From the NCBI GenBank assembly GCA_964530825.1, contig CAZHCA010000031.1, positions 1 to 52,933 of the forward strand: a stretch of 52,933 nucleotides of DNA, in the 5' to 3' direction. This stretch comes from CAZHCA01 sp964530825. Lineage in GTDB: Bacteria; Bacteroidota; Bacteroidia; Chitinophagales; Saprospiraceae. Under the pieces are notes generated by a model that ran no database searches, was not told the origin of the DNA, and was given only the letters and a program-made list of their open reading frames with translations. Position numbers and translations under genes: made by a program. Below are positions 42,359-51,789 of the stretch, piece by piece (positions within the stretch are counted from its first letter, which is position 1; the number at the start of each line of letters is the position of its first letter).

Positions 42359-42653
42359 TTAAAATTTGCCTTTCTAATATATGAATCGACCGTAACTTGT
42401 ACTCCCCGCTTCGACCCTTTACGAATTAGAATATAGTCGAATATCTGGTTCCTTTACAAGCAGTCAACTAATATGCAATACTATGCCCAACTTATGCAGA
42501 GGCTACGAATGCCCGACCGAAATCGTAGACACTTATTTAAATGCTTAATTGATTAAAATATTTTTGGCGAGGGTAAAAATAAAGCCGCCTACCCTGCCTC
42601 TTGGGGCATTCTGGAATTGTTTTCGCACGGAAAATTAAGAATTGTTTCCCACA
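42359..42653. other. Gene-free AT-rich stretch
   Basis: Between the porP/sprF promoter and the terminator of the permease gene I see no reading frame, repeat or RNA structure that stands out. The stretch is AT-rich with a GCCGCC...GGGGC patch at 42580-42610 that does not form a convincing stem. Confidence 0.5.
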
Positions 42654-42691
42654 TAAAAAGCCTGCAGTAAATGGAAACCGTAAGCAGGCTT
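42654..42691 (-). terminator. Rho-independent terminator of the FtsX/MacB permease gene
   Basis: On the minus strand AAGCCTGC (42691-42684) pairs with GCAGGCTT (42665-42658), and the inner CGG/CCA-like bases add pairs. The stem is followed by TTTTTAT. It is 35 bp after the permease stop codon. Confidence 0.75.
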
Positions 42692-42725
42692 ACCAAGTGG
42701 TACTATTTTGCCGGTGTGCGGTTGG

Positions 42726-43982
42726 TTATTTACGCATAGCGACGACAGGGTCGAGCCGGGCGGCTCGCGAGGCAGGTAAAAGACCGGCCAGCACCCCAAC
42801 AAAGGCCGAACCTATAATGCCGTACAGGATGTTCTCCAGGGAAAGGTAGAGGTCGAAATCAATAGCCTGACCGATGATCGTGATAATAACCGCCACCAGC
42901 GCCAGACCAAAAATACCACCGATAATACACAGGATAATCGACTCGATCAAAAACTCGAGTAGGATAACAAAAGACTTAGCGCCGATCGCTTTCTTAATTC
43001 CGATCAGCCGGGTGCGCTCTTTCACCGATACAAACATGATGTTGGCGACGTTGAAGCCGCCTACTACAATCGCCAGGAAGCCAATAAAGAAGCCTACCTG
43101 ATTAAGCACACTAAAGAAATCGTTCAAAATACGGGAAAGGAAGGACAGCTCGTTGAGACTAAAGTTATTTTCTTCGCGCGGCCCAAGCCGGCGTTCGGCG
43201 CGCAGTACACCGATGAGGTTCCCTTTGAGCTCTTCGTTGGAAACCCCCGGTGCGGCTTTCACCGCTATTGCCGCATCTTCGAACACGCCGCGCGGACGCA
43301 TGTTAGCGATTTTCTTTCCGTAGTTATAGGGCACGATGATAACTTCATCGAAGTTGGCAACGCTGACCAGATCATCACCAGATTTTTCTAGCACACCGAT
43401 CACCTCCATCTTGCGCCCTTCCGCCTTGATCTCTTTTCCGATGGGGTCGACGCGGCCAAAAAGCGCTTCGGCCACGTCGTATCCGAGTACGGCCTTATTG
43501 GCGCCGTAGTAATCCTCGGAGGGCGAAAAGTAACGACCATTAATAAATTCCAGACCGAACAATTCGCTGAAATCGTAGGTAACTGGCAGCAAAGCGATAC
43601 CCTCCACTGAACTACTGCGCTGTTTGACCGTCTTATTAGGTAGCGCCCGATAGTAACCCACCAATTGAGCAGAAGCAATTTTTTCTTTAATGGCCTCGAA
43701 ATCGTCATAAGAAACGCCAGGCCATCGCAAATACTTGAAATAGCTGTCCGCAGGATTACTCGTCCAGGAGATTTTCATAACGTAAATCACATCGTCGCCC
43801 AGCTTTCGCAAGCTTCCCCGCACATTATCTTCCAAGGAATCGACAGCAGCCAGTACCCCAATGATGCAAAAAATACCGATGGCAATGCCGAGCAGAGAAA
43901 GAAAACTTCGCAACCGGTTGCTGGAAAGCTGTTGGAAAGCCTGGCGCACGCTCTCGGATATGACTTTAAAAAGCAACTTCAT
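42726..43982 (-). CDS. ABC transporter permease, MacB/FtsX type
   Basis: A 418-residue inner-membrane protein with the MacB architecture: one N-terminal helix (LSLLGIAIGIFCIIGVLAAVDSL), a large periplasmic domain (about 50-285), then three C-terminal helices (GFFIGFLAIVVGGFNVANIMFVSV, FLIESIILCIIGGIFGLALVAVIIT, NILYGIIGSAFVGVLAGLLPA). The conserved cytoplasmic segment VKERTRLIGIKKAIGAK and the end PASRAARLDPVVAMRK are typical. Such permeases work with an ATPase in mechanotransmission or export of peptides, lipoproteins or antibiotics. No ATPase partner gene is adjacent. Confidence 0.93.
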   Translation of the reverse strand: MKLLFKVISESVRQAFQQLSSNRLRSFLSLLGIAIGIFCIIGVLAAVDSLEDNVRGSLRKLGDDVIYVMKISWTSNPADSYFKYLRWPGVSYDDFEAIKEKIASAQLVGYYRALPNKTVKQRSSSVEGIALLPVTYDFSELFGLEFINGRYFSPSEDYYGANKAVLGYDVAEALFGRVDPIGKEIKAEGRKMEVIGVLEKSGDDLVSVANFDEVIIVPYNYGKKIANMRPRGVFEDAAIAVKAAPGVSNEELKGNLIGVLRAERRLGPREENNFSLNELSFLSRILNDFFSVLNQVGFFIGFLAIVVGGFNVANIMFVSVKERTRLIGIKKAIGAKSFVILLEFLIESIILCIIGGIFGLALVAVIITIIGQAIDFDLYLSLENILYGIIGSAFVGVLAGLLPASRAARLDPVVAMRK

Positions 43983-44158
43983 AAATACTCCTGGTACGCT
44001 TTTGTGGATTTAGCGTGAACTGTTTTTTCGTCCACTGGTAAAACTAGAAAACGGTTTGCGCCTGCCGCAATGGTTTCGATCAACGGATACTTTTCCTCGG
44101 CCAACGAAAGCAACCGACAGGCCCCGGCAACCGAAGAATAAATAAACCCGCATTTTTA

Positions 44159-44166
44159 TATCTTTG
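44159..44166 (+). promoter_or_regulatory. -7 element of the queA promoter
   Basis: TATCTTTG matches TAnnTTTG and is 30 bp upstream of the queA ATG. The same octamer occurs before cmk at 47151. A TTG at the usual distance is missing. Confidence 0.5.
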
Positions 44167-44195
44167 CACACGATTTAAAAAAAGCACAAGGCAGC

Positions 44196-45260
44196 ATGAG
44201 AACCAAGCTCTCTCAGTTCGACTTCGAATTACCCCCGAAACTAATTGCCCAGTACCCGGCCGATAGCCGTGATGAGTCGCGGCTGATGATCGTCCATCGC
44301 GATACCGGCAAAATTGAACATCGCATATTTAAGGACATCATCGAGTATTTCGACGAAGGGGATGTTATGATCTTCAACAATACAAAAGTATTTCCGGCCC
44401 GGCTCTACGGCCGTAAGGAGAAAACGGGCGCCCAGATTGAGGTTTTCCTGCTCCGAGAATTGAATAAAGAAGCCCGCCTGTGGGACGTTCTGGTCGATCC
44501 GGCCCGCAAGATCCGAGTAGGGAATAAGCTTTATTTTTCCGACGAACACGACAATGACATCCTGGTAGCCGAAGTCGTAGACAACACCACCTCTCGCGGC
44601 CGTACGATCCGTTTTCTCTACGACGGTACGGAAGAAGAGTTTCAAAAAGAACTGAACTACCTCGGGAACACTCCTCTGCCCAAGTATATCAACCGTCCGG
44701 CTGAAGAGATCGACCGCGAGCGTTACCAAACCATTTATGCAAAAGAAGTGGGCGCTGTGGCCGCTCCGACCGCCGGCCTCCACTTTAGTCGCGAGGTAAT
44801 GAAACGCCTGGAAATTAAAGGCGTCGACTTTGCCGAGCTAACGCTGCATATCGGATTGGGCACCTTCCGCAATATCGAGGTGGAAGACCTTTCCAAACAT
44901 AAAATGGACGCCGAGTACTTTCGCATTTCTCCCGAGGCTGCCGAAACGGTGAATACCGCAAAAATTAATAAACGGCGCATTTGCTCCGTAGGTACCACCT
45001 CCATGCGCTCCATTGAGTCGGCCGTATCAGCCGAGGGACTATTGAAAATCGCCGAGGGTTGGACCAACTTGTTTATCTATCCACCCTATGAGTTCAGCAT
45101 CGCCAATGCCATGATCACCAACTTCCATTTGCCTAAATCCAGCCTGCTCATTATGATTTCGGCCTTCGGAGGCTATGATCTCATGATGGAAGCCTACCAA
45201 ACGGCAGTGAAAGAAGAATACCGGTTTTTCAGCTACGGCGACGCTATGCTGATCGTCTGA
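44196..45260 (+). CDS. queA: S-adenosylmethionine:tRNA ribosyltransferase-isomerase
   Basis: Adds the ribosyl group of SAM to the queuosine precursor preQ1 in tRNA, forming epoxyqueuosine. The 354-residue length is typical. Motifs: FDFELPPKLIAQYPADSRDESRLM at the start, MIFNNTKVFPARLYG, RPAEEIDRERYQTIYAKEVGAVAAPTAGLHFS and LTLHIGLGTF in the centre, then GTTSMRSIES and TNLFIYPPYEF...ITNFHLPKSSLLIMISAFGG. Divergent from the permease gene and with its own promoter. Confidence 0.97.
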   Translation: MRTKLSQFDFELPPKLIAQYPADSRDESRLMIVHRDTGKIEHRIFKDIIEYFDEGDVMIFNNTKVFPARLYGRKEKTGAQIEVFLLRELNKEARLWDVLVDPARKIRVGNKLYFSDEHDNDILVAEVVDNTTSRGRTIRFLYDGTEEEFQKELNYLGNTPLPKYINRPAEEIDRERYQTIYAKEVGAVAAPTAGLHFSREVMKRLEIKGVDFAELTLHIGLGTFRNIEVEDLSKHKMDAEYFRISPEAAETVNTAKINKRRICSVGTTSMRSIESAVSAEGLLKIAEGWTNLFIYPPYEFSIANAMITNFHLPKSSLLIMISAFGGYDLMMEAYQTAVKEEYRFFSYGDAMLIV

Positions 45261-45352
45261 CCATGCCGCCAAAGACAAGATTTGGGGTAGGGCCTGGAAC
45301 TAAGTTGACTGGGTGATGGTTTTGTTAACCAAATGTAAATACATCACGCAGA

Positions 45353-46543
45353 ATGCTAATATATAAAATTTATTTATTCATCGCCCTGATCTTACTTCCA
45401 CTGTTTAACCTTGGAGGCTCGATACCTTCTACCCGGCCACCAACGGTGCCCTTAACCTTTTATACGGAAAATTTGGATATCCCCTGTGCCCGCAAGTTGG
45501 ACCTCCCGGATCGAGTCAAGGTAAGTGCGCGACACCTTAAAAATTACTATCAGCAGCTGCTGCAGACCGACGATGATGGCTTACTGGATACGCTGCTGGT
45601 CTATGCCGACCAGCTTCGCCTGAACGACTGGCTGCTGTATCAGTTGATCCACCGATCGGTTGAAAAGCTCTACGATAAGCATTCACCAGCCAAGCAAGAA
45701 ATAATCAAATGGTTTTTACTTAGTGAAGCCGGATACAATACCCGGCTCACCTACCGCCACGGGGAGGTTTACCTCTACGTGCAGACCGACGACCAGCTTT
45801 TTGAAGTACCCATCATCGAAGATGGAGGTTACCAGTTTGTGAATCTTACCGCCATCCAACGACAAGCGGAGGCCGAAACCGTGGTGTATATGGTCGACTT
45901 TTTTCCGCGCCCACAAGGTCGTAGCTTTTCATTTTACCTAACGGAACTGCCTAAACTTCAACCGTTAGTCAGAAGCATGGTCGTACCTTTTCAGTTTCGC
46001 GGTCGCTCTAAATTGGTGACTGTTAATGTGGACACTAATCTCAAGGTCCTCATGGATCACTATCCGCTTTTTGCGGAAGCACAATATCTGGAAGTACCGC
46101 TCTCAGAACCGCTCCAGACATCACTCGTTCCGGCCCTGGCTGACATGATGACTGATTTTTCACTACGGGAAAAACTTGAATTCCTGGTGAGCTTCACGCG
46201 TTCTGCTTTTGTCTACCAGGAGGATGAATATTACTTTGGCCGCTCTAAACCCATGATCCCCGACGAGGTTTTTCTCTATCCATACTCCGATTGCGAAGAC
46301 CGCTCGGCACTTTTTTATGCCCTGGCCAAATCCCTGATTGACCTGCCCATGATTATCATTGCCTTTCCGAACCACCTGACGGTTGGTATATCGCTCGAGA
46401 TCCCCGGAGGCGATGCCATTCCTTACAATGGCCGCCTGTACTACATCTGCGATCCTACGGGCCCTGCCAATTCGTCAGCCATCGGTAAAATACCAAATGA
46501 CCTGAAGGGACAAACCTTTGAAATAATTGGCAGTTATAAGTAG
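45353..46543 (+). CDS. Exported transglutaminase-like protein
   Basis: A 396-residue protein with an N-terminal signal or anchor (IYLFIALILLPLFNLGGS). The C-terminal half resembles a transglutaminase/cysteine-protease-like fold. A Cys occurs in PYSDCEDRSALFYALAKSLI (near residue 320), a His in FPNHLTVGI and an Asp in YYICDPTG, in the order of the Cys-His-Asp triad. The N-terminal half (LRLNDWLLYQLI...) is unassigned. Catalytic activity is not established for this group. No operon partner is evident. Confidence 0.72.
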   Translation: MLIYKIYLFIALILLPLFNLGGSIPSTRPPTVPLTFYTENLDIPCARKLDLPDRVKVSARHLKNYYQQLLQTDDDGLLDTLLVYADQLRLNDWLLYQLIHRSVEKLYDKHSPAKQEIIKWFLLSEAGYNTRLTYRHGEVYLYVQTDDQLFEVPIIEDGGYQFVNLTAIQRQAEAETVVYMVDFFPRPQGRSFSFYLTELPKLQPLVRSMVVPFQFRGRSKLVTVNVDTNLKVLMDHYPLFAEAQYLEVPLSEPLQTSLVPALADMMTDFSLREKLEFLVSFTRSAFVYQEDEYYFGRSKPMIPDEVFLYPYSDCEDRSALFYALAKSLIDLPMIIIAFPNHLTVGISLEIPGGDAIPYNGRLYYICDPTGPANSSAIGKIPNDLKGQTFEIIGSYK

Positions 46544-46779
46544 CTAAACGTGCCGAAAGCGGCATTTCACCAACTAGCTTGACTTTGTTAAAAATATTTT
46601 CATTATTGGCCTAAATTTTGAAGGAGGGATAAAACCTCCGATCCAGAGGTCGATTTGAAATATTTGACCACTCGTTTTAGGAAGTCTTAAAATAAAACAC
46701 TTTTTTCGGCAAAGTTTCAGGCGCCTCCCCCGGATGATCGATCCGCGGAGCATAACTTTAAACAATAGATCGTCTTTTT

Positions 46780-47001
46780 ATGTACTGGACACTTGAATTG
46801 GCTTACCATCTCGAAGACGCCCCTTGGCCAGCAACCCGGGATGAACTCATCGACTATGCGATTCGTTCCGGCGCACCGCTGGAGGTAATCGAAAATTTAC
46901 AACAAATGGAAGACGAAGGCGAAGTGTACGAAGGCATCGAGGATATTTGGCCCGACTACCCGCGCAAGGATGATTTCCTATTCAACGAAGATGAATACTA
47001 G
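46780..47001 (+). CDS. DUF2795 domain protein
   Basis: A 73-residue acidic protein: MYWTLELAYHLEDAPWPATRDELIDYAIR...GAPLEVIENLQQMEDEGEVYEGIEDIWPDYP...DDFLFNEDEY. I recognise this as the short DUF2795 protein strongly conserved in Bacteroidota. The function is unknown. A near-consensus TAACTTTA at 46753-46760 may be its -7 element. The 236-bp gap before it contains nothing else I can assign. Confidence 0.88.
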   Translation: MYWTLELAYHLEDAPWPATRDELIDYAIRSGAPLEVIENLQQMEDEGEVYEGIEDIWPDYPRKDDFLFNEDEY

Positions 47002-47150
47002 CGGGGCTGGGCCATGCCGCCTAACCTTCTTCTTGCTCCCTCCCTTTTTTATTTTTCCTTCTCTCTACTGGCCTCTCGCATCACTTTTCCGGGCCGGCCC
47101 ACAGTAAAAAGGATGGTTGGGATCGCCATTCTATTAATAGGAATCTGTAT

Positions 47151-47158
47151 TATCTTTG
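47151..47158 (+). promoter_or_regulatory. -7 element of the cmk promoter
   Basis: TATCTTTG matches TAnnTTTG, 25 bp before the cmk ATG, so transcription would start only about 18 nt before the gene. No TTG is at the standard spacing. Confidence 0.45.
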
Positions 47159-47183
47159 CAAAAGCCAAAAATACTATACGCCC

Positions 47184-47864
47184 ATGTCGGATGCACGGCA
47201 AATTGTCATCGCTATCGACGGTTATTCCTCTTGTGGCAAAAGTACCCTCGCAAAAGACTTGGCCAACTCCCTGCATTACCTCTACATTGACTCGGGGGCT
47301 ATGTACCGGGCCTTCACCCTGCACCTGCTCCGCAACCGAATTAGCCTGTATGATCAATCGAGTATCCAGGAGGCACTGCACGAGATGGATATCCATTTTC
47401 AAAGGATTGGAAACGCTACTCATACCTTTCTTAACCAGGAGGACGTAGAACAAGAAATACGCACCATGGAGGTTTCCAACTTTGTAAGCCAGGTAGCAAC
47501 CTTACAAGCCGTGCGTAAGGCAATGGTGAAAAAGCAAAAAGCGTGGGGAGTAAGGAAGGGCGTGGTCATGGATGGCCGCGATATCGGTACCGTGGTTTTT
47601 CCCAATGCAGAGCTTAAGCTTTTCCTGGTAGCCGACATGGAGGTGCGCGTAGAGCGGCGCTTCCTCGAGCTCAGGGCGAGAGGCAAAGCTATAACCCGTA
47701 AATCGATCCGCCAGAATCTCTACCTGCGGGACTACATTGATGCCACCCGGTCATTCAGTCCGCTACTTCGGGCAGAAGACGCCGTAGAAATCAATAATAC
47801 TAACCTCCTGGTGCAGGAGCAACTGGCGCTTGCCCTTACCCTTGTGAGCCAACGCGCACGTTAG
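47184..47864 (+). CDS. cmk: (d)CMP kinase
   Basis: Phosphorylates CMP and dCMP with ATP. The 226-residue protein has the P-loop IAIDGYSSCGKSTLAKDLA near residues 9-26 and YIDSGAMYRAFTLHL, the nucleotide-monophosphate site. It also has VVMDGRDIGTVVFPNAELKLFL and a lid-like LRARGKAITRKSIRQNLYLRDYID...RSFSPLLRAEDAVEINNTNL. It is 8 bp before the lipoprotein gene, so the two are probably co-transcribed with the ABC exporter that follows. Confidence 0.96.
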   Translation: MSDARQIVIAIDGYSSCGKSTLAKDLANSLHYLYIDSGAMYRAFTLHLLRNRISLYDQSSIQEALHEMDIHFQRIGNATHTFLNQEDVEQEIRTMEVSNFVSQVATLQAVRKAMVKKQKAWGVRKGVVMDGRDIGTVVFPNAELKLFLVADMEVRVERRFLELRARGKAITRKSIRQNLYLRDYIDATRSFSPLLRAEDAVEINNTNLLVQEQLALALTLVSQRAR

Positions 47865-47872
47865 TCTACACT

Positions 47873-48544
47873 ATGCGATACCTGATTCCATTGGTCTTAC
47901 TGGCTCTACTGCTCTTCGCCATGACATCTTGTAAGCGTGAACCGGCTTACCGGCAACTCGCTGGCAGCTACGAACCATTAGCCGATAGCCTGGGGCTGGA
48001 GCCTACGGCAGGCCTTTATCCCTGGATCATCGATACCACCCGCCTGGCCTTCTGGAAAGACCGGGTGCCGGCGTGGCAAAATCGCTGGGCTACCGTAGAT
48101 TGCCGGGAAACCAAACAGCCTGGGCGTTGCCGCCAGTACAAAGCAGATATCGCCAAACGATCGCGCCTATTGGAACGCCTGCAAAATGATCCTTCAATAT
48201 ATAACCTGGGCGGACTATTGCACCAAACGCTACACGAACCGGCTTATTCCAACGAGGAAAAGATCAGCCGGGTACAGGCGATACTTGCCACGGCCAACGC
48301 TTATTACGCTGCTGCAAAAGCAACGATCCGGGACCCCGAACCGGAAAAGCTCCGATTGGCGGTGCGCAAACAACGCCGCACCCTTAATTACTTACGCAGT
48401 GAACTTTTTGAACACCCTGCTTTTTCAAGCATACAGCATGGTACCCTTACTCAGGAACGCGAGAGCGCCCGCATTGCTGTTAAAGATTACCTGGCCTTTT
48501 GTAACAGCCTACTTTACGATGCCCAAGATGCCTATCCAAAATGA
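47873..48544 (+). CDS. Lipoprotein of unknown function
   Basis: A 223-residue exported lipoprotein (lipobox AMTSCKREP). The body is helical. The segment around AYYAAAKATIRDPEPEKLRLAVRKQRRTLNYLRSELFEHP is reminiscent of the helical part of DUF885-type proteins, but the catalytic part of that family is absent. It could be a short relative or a shortened form. Its 3' end overlaps the start of the ABC exporter gene by 17 bp, and cmk is 8 bp upstream. Confidence 0.7.
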   Translation: MRYLIPLVLLALLLFAMTSCKREPAYRQLAGSYEPLADSLGLEPTAGLYPWIIDTTRLAFWKDRVPAWQNRWATVDCRETKQPGRCRQYKADIAKRSRLLERLQNDPSIYNLGGLLHQTLHEPAYSNEEKISRVQAILATANAYYAAAKATIRDPEPEKLRLAVRKQRRTLNYLRSELFEHPAFSSIQHGTLTQERESARIAVKDYLAFCNSLLYDAQDAYPK

Positions 48545-50336
48545 TACCCTACACCAAGCTGAAGTCCGCCGCCCCATGCGGCGCCTGTTTCGCTACTTAG
48601 CGAACTACCGTACGGTTATTGGTCTAGCCGTGATGGCTAGCATCACCAATAAAATTTTCGACCTGATGCCGCCATTTCTGACCAAGTGGTTCATCGATAC
48701 CGCAGGCAGCAATCCGCCGAAGTGGCTCGTCACCATCACCGGCATACAGGAATTATGGCCCCTGATCCTTACCCTCGGCGGTCTCACGGTGGCGATCTTC
48801 GCAATTGAAAGCATAACGGAGTGGGGGTTTAAACGCAGTTTTATGCGGTTGGCGCAACGCGTACAACACGACCTGCGTATGGATGCATACAACAAGCTGC
48901 AAAGTCGTGACATGGCCTATTTTGAAAAAGAACGCACCGGCAATCTCATGGCGATGCTCAACGACGACATCAACCAACTGGAACGTTTTCTCAACAATAA
49001 CCTCAACGAAATCATACAGCTATTTACGCTGTTCTTGTTCGCCGGCTGGACTCTTTTTCAAGCCTCCCCCCTGCTGGGCAGCATCAGCCTCGCTCCGGTT
49101 CCCTTGATAATTTTAGGTAGCATTTACTATCAGAAAAAGGTAAGCCCCTTTTACCGGCAGGTGCGGGAAAAAGTTGGAGAGCTCGGAGCGAGGCTGGAAA
49201 ACAACATTTCCGGCATCATGGTTATCAAAAGTTTCACGACCGAGCAGTACGAATCGGAACGCGTGGAGCGCGCCTCCGAGGCCTACCGCGATGCCAACTT
49301 CCGGGCAATCCACCTGAGTTCGGTTTTTATCCCCATCATCCGCATGCTCATCGCATTGGGGTTAGCAGCTACATTAACCATCGGTGGATATTGGATCCTC
49401 TATCAGCCGGATCGGATGAGCCTGGGCGGACTGGCTTTCTTTGCCCTCATGGTGCAACGCCTATTGTGGCCTATTACCCGTTTGGGTGTCATTTTCGATG
49501 ATTACGAGCGCGCCCGGGCGTCGGCTCGCCGCATCTTCCAACTCCTGGATACCGAAAACCAGGTGCGTGACCCGAACCCCCCTCTTCCCTTCATGCCTAA
49601 GACCGAAGGCATCACCCTCGAGCGGGTTCGCTTTAGTTACCGACCGGATGTTCCTATTCTTCGGGGAATCGACTTGCATATTTCCCAGGGCCAAACGGTG
49701 GGCATCGCCGGGCCTACGGGCTGTGGAAAAACTACCCTGATCAAACTGCTCCTGCGCTTATACGATGTTGAAGAGGGCAGCATCCGGATCGGCGGTACCG
49801 ATATCCGGGATATTTCTCTATATGACCTTCGGCAAAGCATTGCCCTGGTTAGCCAGGATGTTTACTTATTTCAGGGGACCATTGCAGAAAATATCGCCTA
49901 CGGTTCACCCGGTGCGCACAGGCCGGAAATTGAAACGGCTGCCCATCAGGCGCAGTTGCACCGGTTTATCACCGGCTTACCCGGTGGGTATCATTCCATT
50001 GTGGGCGAACGTGGCATCCGACTTTCCGGCGGCCAGCGCCAACGCCTGAGTATTGCCCGGGCGATCCTGAAAAATGCGCCGATCATTATCCTCGATGAGG
50101 CTACTTCAGCAGTGGATACGGAAACAGAACGAGCTATCCAAGAGAACTTGGCTCGACTGACCGCAGGCAAGACGGCCATTATCATCGCTCACCGGTTATC
50201 TACCATCCGGCACGCCGATACTATTGTAGTTTTGCAAGAAGGAAGGATTAAAGAGCAAGGGAAACACGAAGAACTAACTGCACTAGGGCAAATTTACGCC
50301 GATCTATGGCAGGTACAAACAGGAGAACTGTACTAA
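48528..50336 (+). CDS. ABC exporter, fused permease and ATPase (MsbA/BmrA type)
   Basis: A 602-residue half-transporter that works as a homodimer. The start at 48528 (or 48519, three residues longer) overlaps the lipoprotein gene in another frame. Residues 20-320 form six transmembrane helices. From about 345 comes the ATPase: Walker A GPTGCGKTTLIKLLL, Q-loop VSQDVYLF, signature LSGGQRQRLSIARAIL, Walker B IIILDEATSAVD and switch AHRLST. The sequence is complete, so it should be active. Substrate could be lipid, peptide or drug. Coupling to a lipoprotein gene suggests envelope transport. Confidence 0.94.
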   Translation: MPIQNDTLHQAEVRRPMRRLFRYLANYRTVIGLAVMASITNKIFDLMPPFLTKWFIDTAGSNPPKWLVTITGIQELWPLILTLGGLTVAIFAIESITEWGFKRSFMRLAQRVQHDLRMDAYNKLQSRDMAYFEKERTGNLMAMLNDDINQLERFLNNNLNEIIQLFTLFLFAGWTLFQASPLLGSISLAPVPLIILGSIYYQKKVSPFYRQVREKVGELGARLENNISGIMVIKSFTTEQYESERVERASEAYRDANFRAIHLSSVFIPIIRMLIALGLAATLTIGGYWILYQPDRMSLGGLAFFALMVQRLLWPITRLGVIFDDYERARASARRIFQLLDTENQVRDPNPPLPFMPKTEGITLERVRFSYRPDVPILRGIDLHISQGQTVGIAGPTGCGKTTLIKLLLRLYDVEEGSIRIGGTDIRDISLYDLRQSIALVSQDVYLFQGTIAENIAYGSPGAHRPEIETAAHQAQLHRFITGLPGGYHSIVGERGIRLSGGQRQRLSIARAILKNAPIIILDEATSAVDTETERAIQENLARLTAGKTAIIIAHRLSTIRHADTIVVLQEGRIKEQGKHEELTALGQIYADLWQVQTGELY

Positions 50337-50362
50337 TACTGATCCGCGCCCCTTTCTTTTCC

Positions 50363-50788
50363 CTATAAATCTCTTACCGAATTGCGGTCCGTGAGGATGT
50401 CTTTAAGTTCTTTCAGAAATTTATACTGGTGGGGCATCACCTTTTTAAGTGCCTCTTTAAGGCGAAAGTAAGTGCCTTCGTCCATTGCTTTAATCCGGCT
50501 TTTGAGCTTTTCGGCGTCTTCGATGAGCATGGTCTTTAAGGAGGGTATCTCGTGCCAATCACATTCTACCGCCAGAGCTTCCCGCCGGTCGCCACCTTCT
50601 TCTACAGGATCTAACTCGATGAGTCGATCCTGGTCTTCGTCGATCCGTTTGTCAATCGCATTCATGACACCTTCTGGAATCGACCAACTTTCATCCTGGC
50701 CATCCTGTCGGTCATTAACCAGAAAGATTTCCAGTCCCTTCTCCCGGAAACGATAGAGAATCAGGCTTACTTTCTTTGAAATGCTCAT
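50363..50788 (-). CDS. NUDIX-like protein with degenerate Nudix box
   Basis: A 141-residue protein whose start (KKVSLILYRFREKGLEIFLVNDRQDGQDESWSIPEGVM) matches the first strands of NUDIX hydrolases. The Nudix box expected after IPEG (REUxEExGU) is not seen. Instead there is a charged region and a long helical C-terminus (LIEDAEKLKSRIKAMDEGTYFRLKEALKKVMPHQYKFLKELK). It is probably a non-catalytic NUDIX-fold protein or a regulator. Convergent with the ABC exporter. Confidence 0.6.
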   Translation of the reverse strand: MSISKKVSLILYRFREKGLEIFLVNDRQDGQDESWSIPEGVMNAIDKRIDEDQDRLIELDPVEEGGDRREALAVECDWHEIPSLKTMLIEDAEKLKSRIKAMDEGTYFRLKEALKKVMPHQYKFLKELKDILTDRNSVRDL

Positions 50789-50950
50789 CGCTTGATTTTT
50801 TCAGACCCTACAATCTTTGATTTTTCTAACAACAAGAAACGCGGTAAAAGGTTGATACCAATAAATTAGGTGCAAATTACGCCATTAGAATGATGGCACC
50901 AAAGGTATGAAAACAGGAATCACCTCTTTTTACGATGGCTAAGTTCTAAA

Positions 50951-51634
50951 TTACCGGTCGCTGAGGTACTCGCCGACCAGGCGATCCAGCAACTCATAGA
51001 TGACGATGGCCATCATCAGGGAATAGGTAGGTTCCGGCTGATTATCTTTTACGTATTCAAAGGCGCGCTGGCTGATGTTGGTTGAGGCCAGTTTCGAGCG
51101 TAAAGCCAAGGCGCCCACCTGTTCGTTTCTGATGTAGACCGGCACCCGGTCAGTCTGGCTATGGTCCAGCCGGGCGATGATGTTGCCCTTCGTGCCTTCC
51201 ATGAGCAGACCTTCCCGGTAGGTACCAACAACCTGGTCGTCCAGGACAACCTGCGTACCGGTATCCCGGATCCAGTAGTGATACTCGTGATTACTGGTCC
51301 GGGCGGTCAGCACTGCATCTTTACCCTTTGTGGGGTACTTGCGGTAGTAGTAGGCGAATATCTCCTCATCGAAAATGGAAGTATACACTCCGGTAAAATT
51401 AGTAGTCAGGCCTTTTTTCACCTTCTCATTTTTACGATGGGTAGACAGGAGTTCGTAATCTTTGTCCTGTAGCTGGAGCAGTTGCCCCCCACTAAGGCTC
51501 TCCAGAGTATTGCGCATTTCTTTAAGATCTTTCTGGATCTTGTTTTCGTTAGGATTCGTATTCGGATAACGGCGGGCGAAAAAGTAAAAGCCAACACCGA
51601 CTAACAAAAGGGTCGAAAGGGCATATAGCGTCAT
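50951..51634 (-). CDS. Membrane-anchored protein of unknown function
   Basis: A 227-residue protein with a single N-terminal helix (LYALSTLLLVGVGFYFFARRYP) and a soluble domain that looks beta-rich (VLTARTSNHEYHYWIRDTGTQVVLDDQVVGTYREGLLMEGTKGNIIARLDH), ending with a hydrophobic helix SLMMAIVIYELLDRLVGEYL. I recognise no domain. It is upstream of the NUDIX-like gene and downstream of rpoD, all on the minus strand, with gaps of more than 150 bp. Confidence 0.7.
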   Translation of the reverse strand: MTLYALSTLLLVGVGFYFFARRYPNTNPNENKIQKDLKEMRNTLESLSGGQLLQLQDKDYELLSTHRKNEKVKKGLTTNFTGVYTSIFDEEIFAYYYRKYPTKGKDAVLTARTSNHEYHYWIRDTGTQVVLDDQVVGTYREGLLMEGTKGNIIARLDHSQTDRVPVYIRNEQVGALALRSKLASTNISQRAFEYVKDNQPEPTYSLMMAIVIYELLDRLVGEYLSDR

Positions 51635-51789
51635 AACATGGATTTATTCAGGGCGTGAAATAGTTTTCTATTACCGTAAAACTAACAAAAGCGCTTAAAA
51701 TTAATACAAACGGGGAAAACGAACAGTTGCCGCTTTCCCCGCAGGGTTCTAACTTAACGAGTATGGAATGAACAATTGCTTCCTAAAGG

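Noticed and set aside
48186..48527. Upstream extension of the ABC exporter frame
   Set aside because: It runs through the lipoprotein gene in another frame and adds over 110 residues not expected in MsbA-type exporters.
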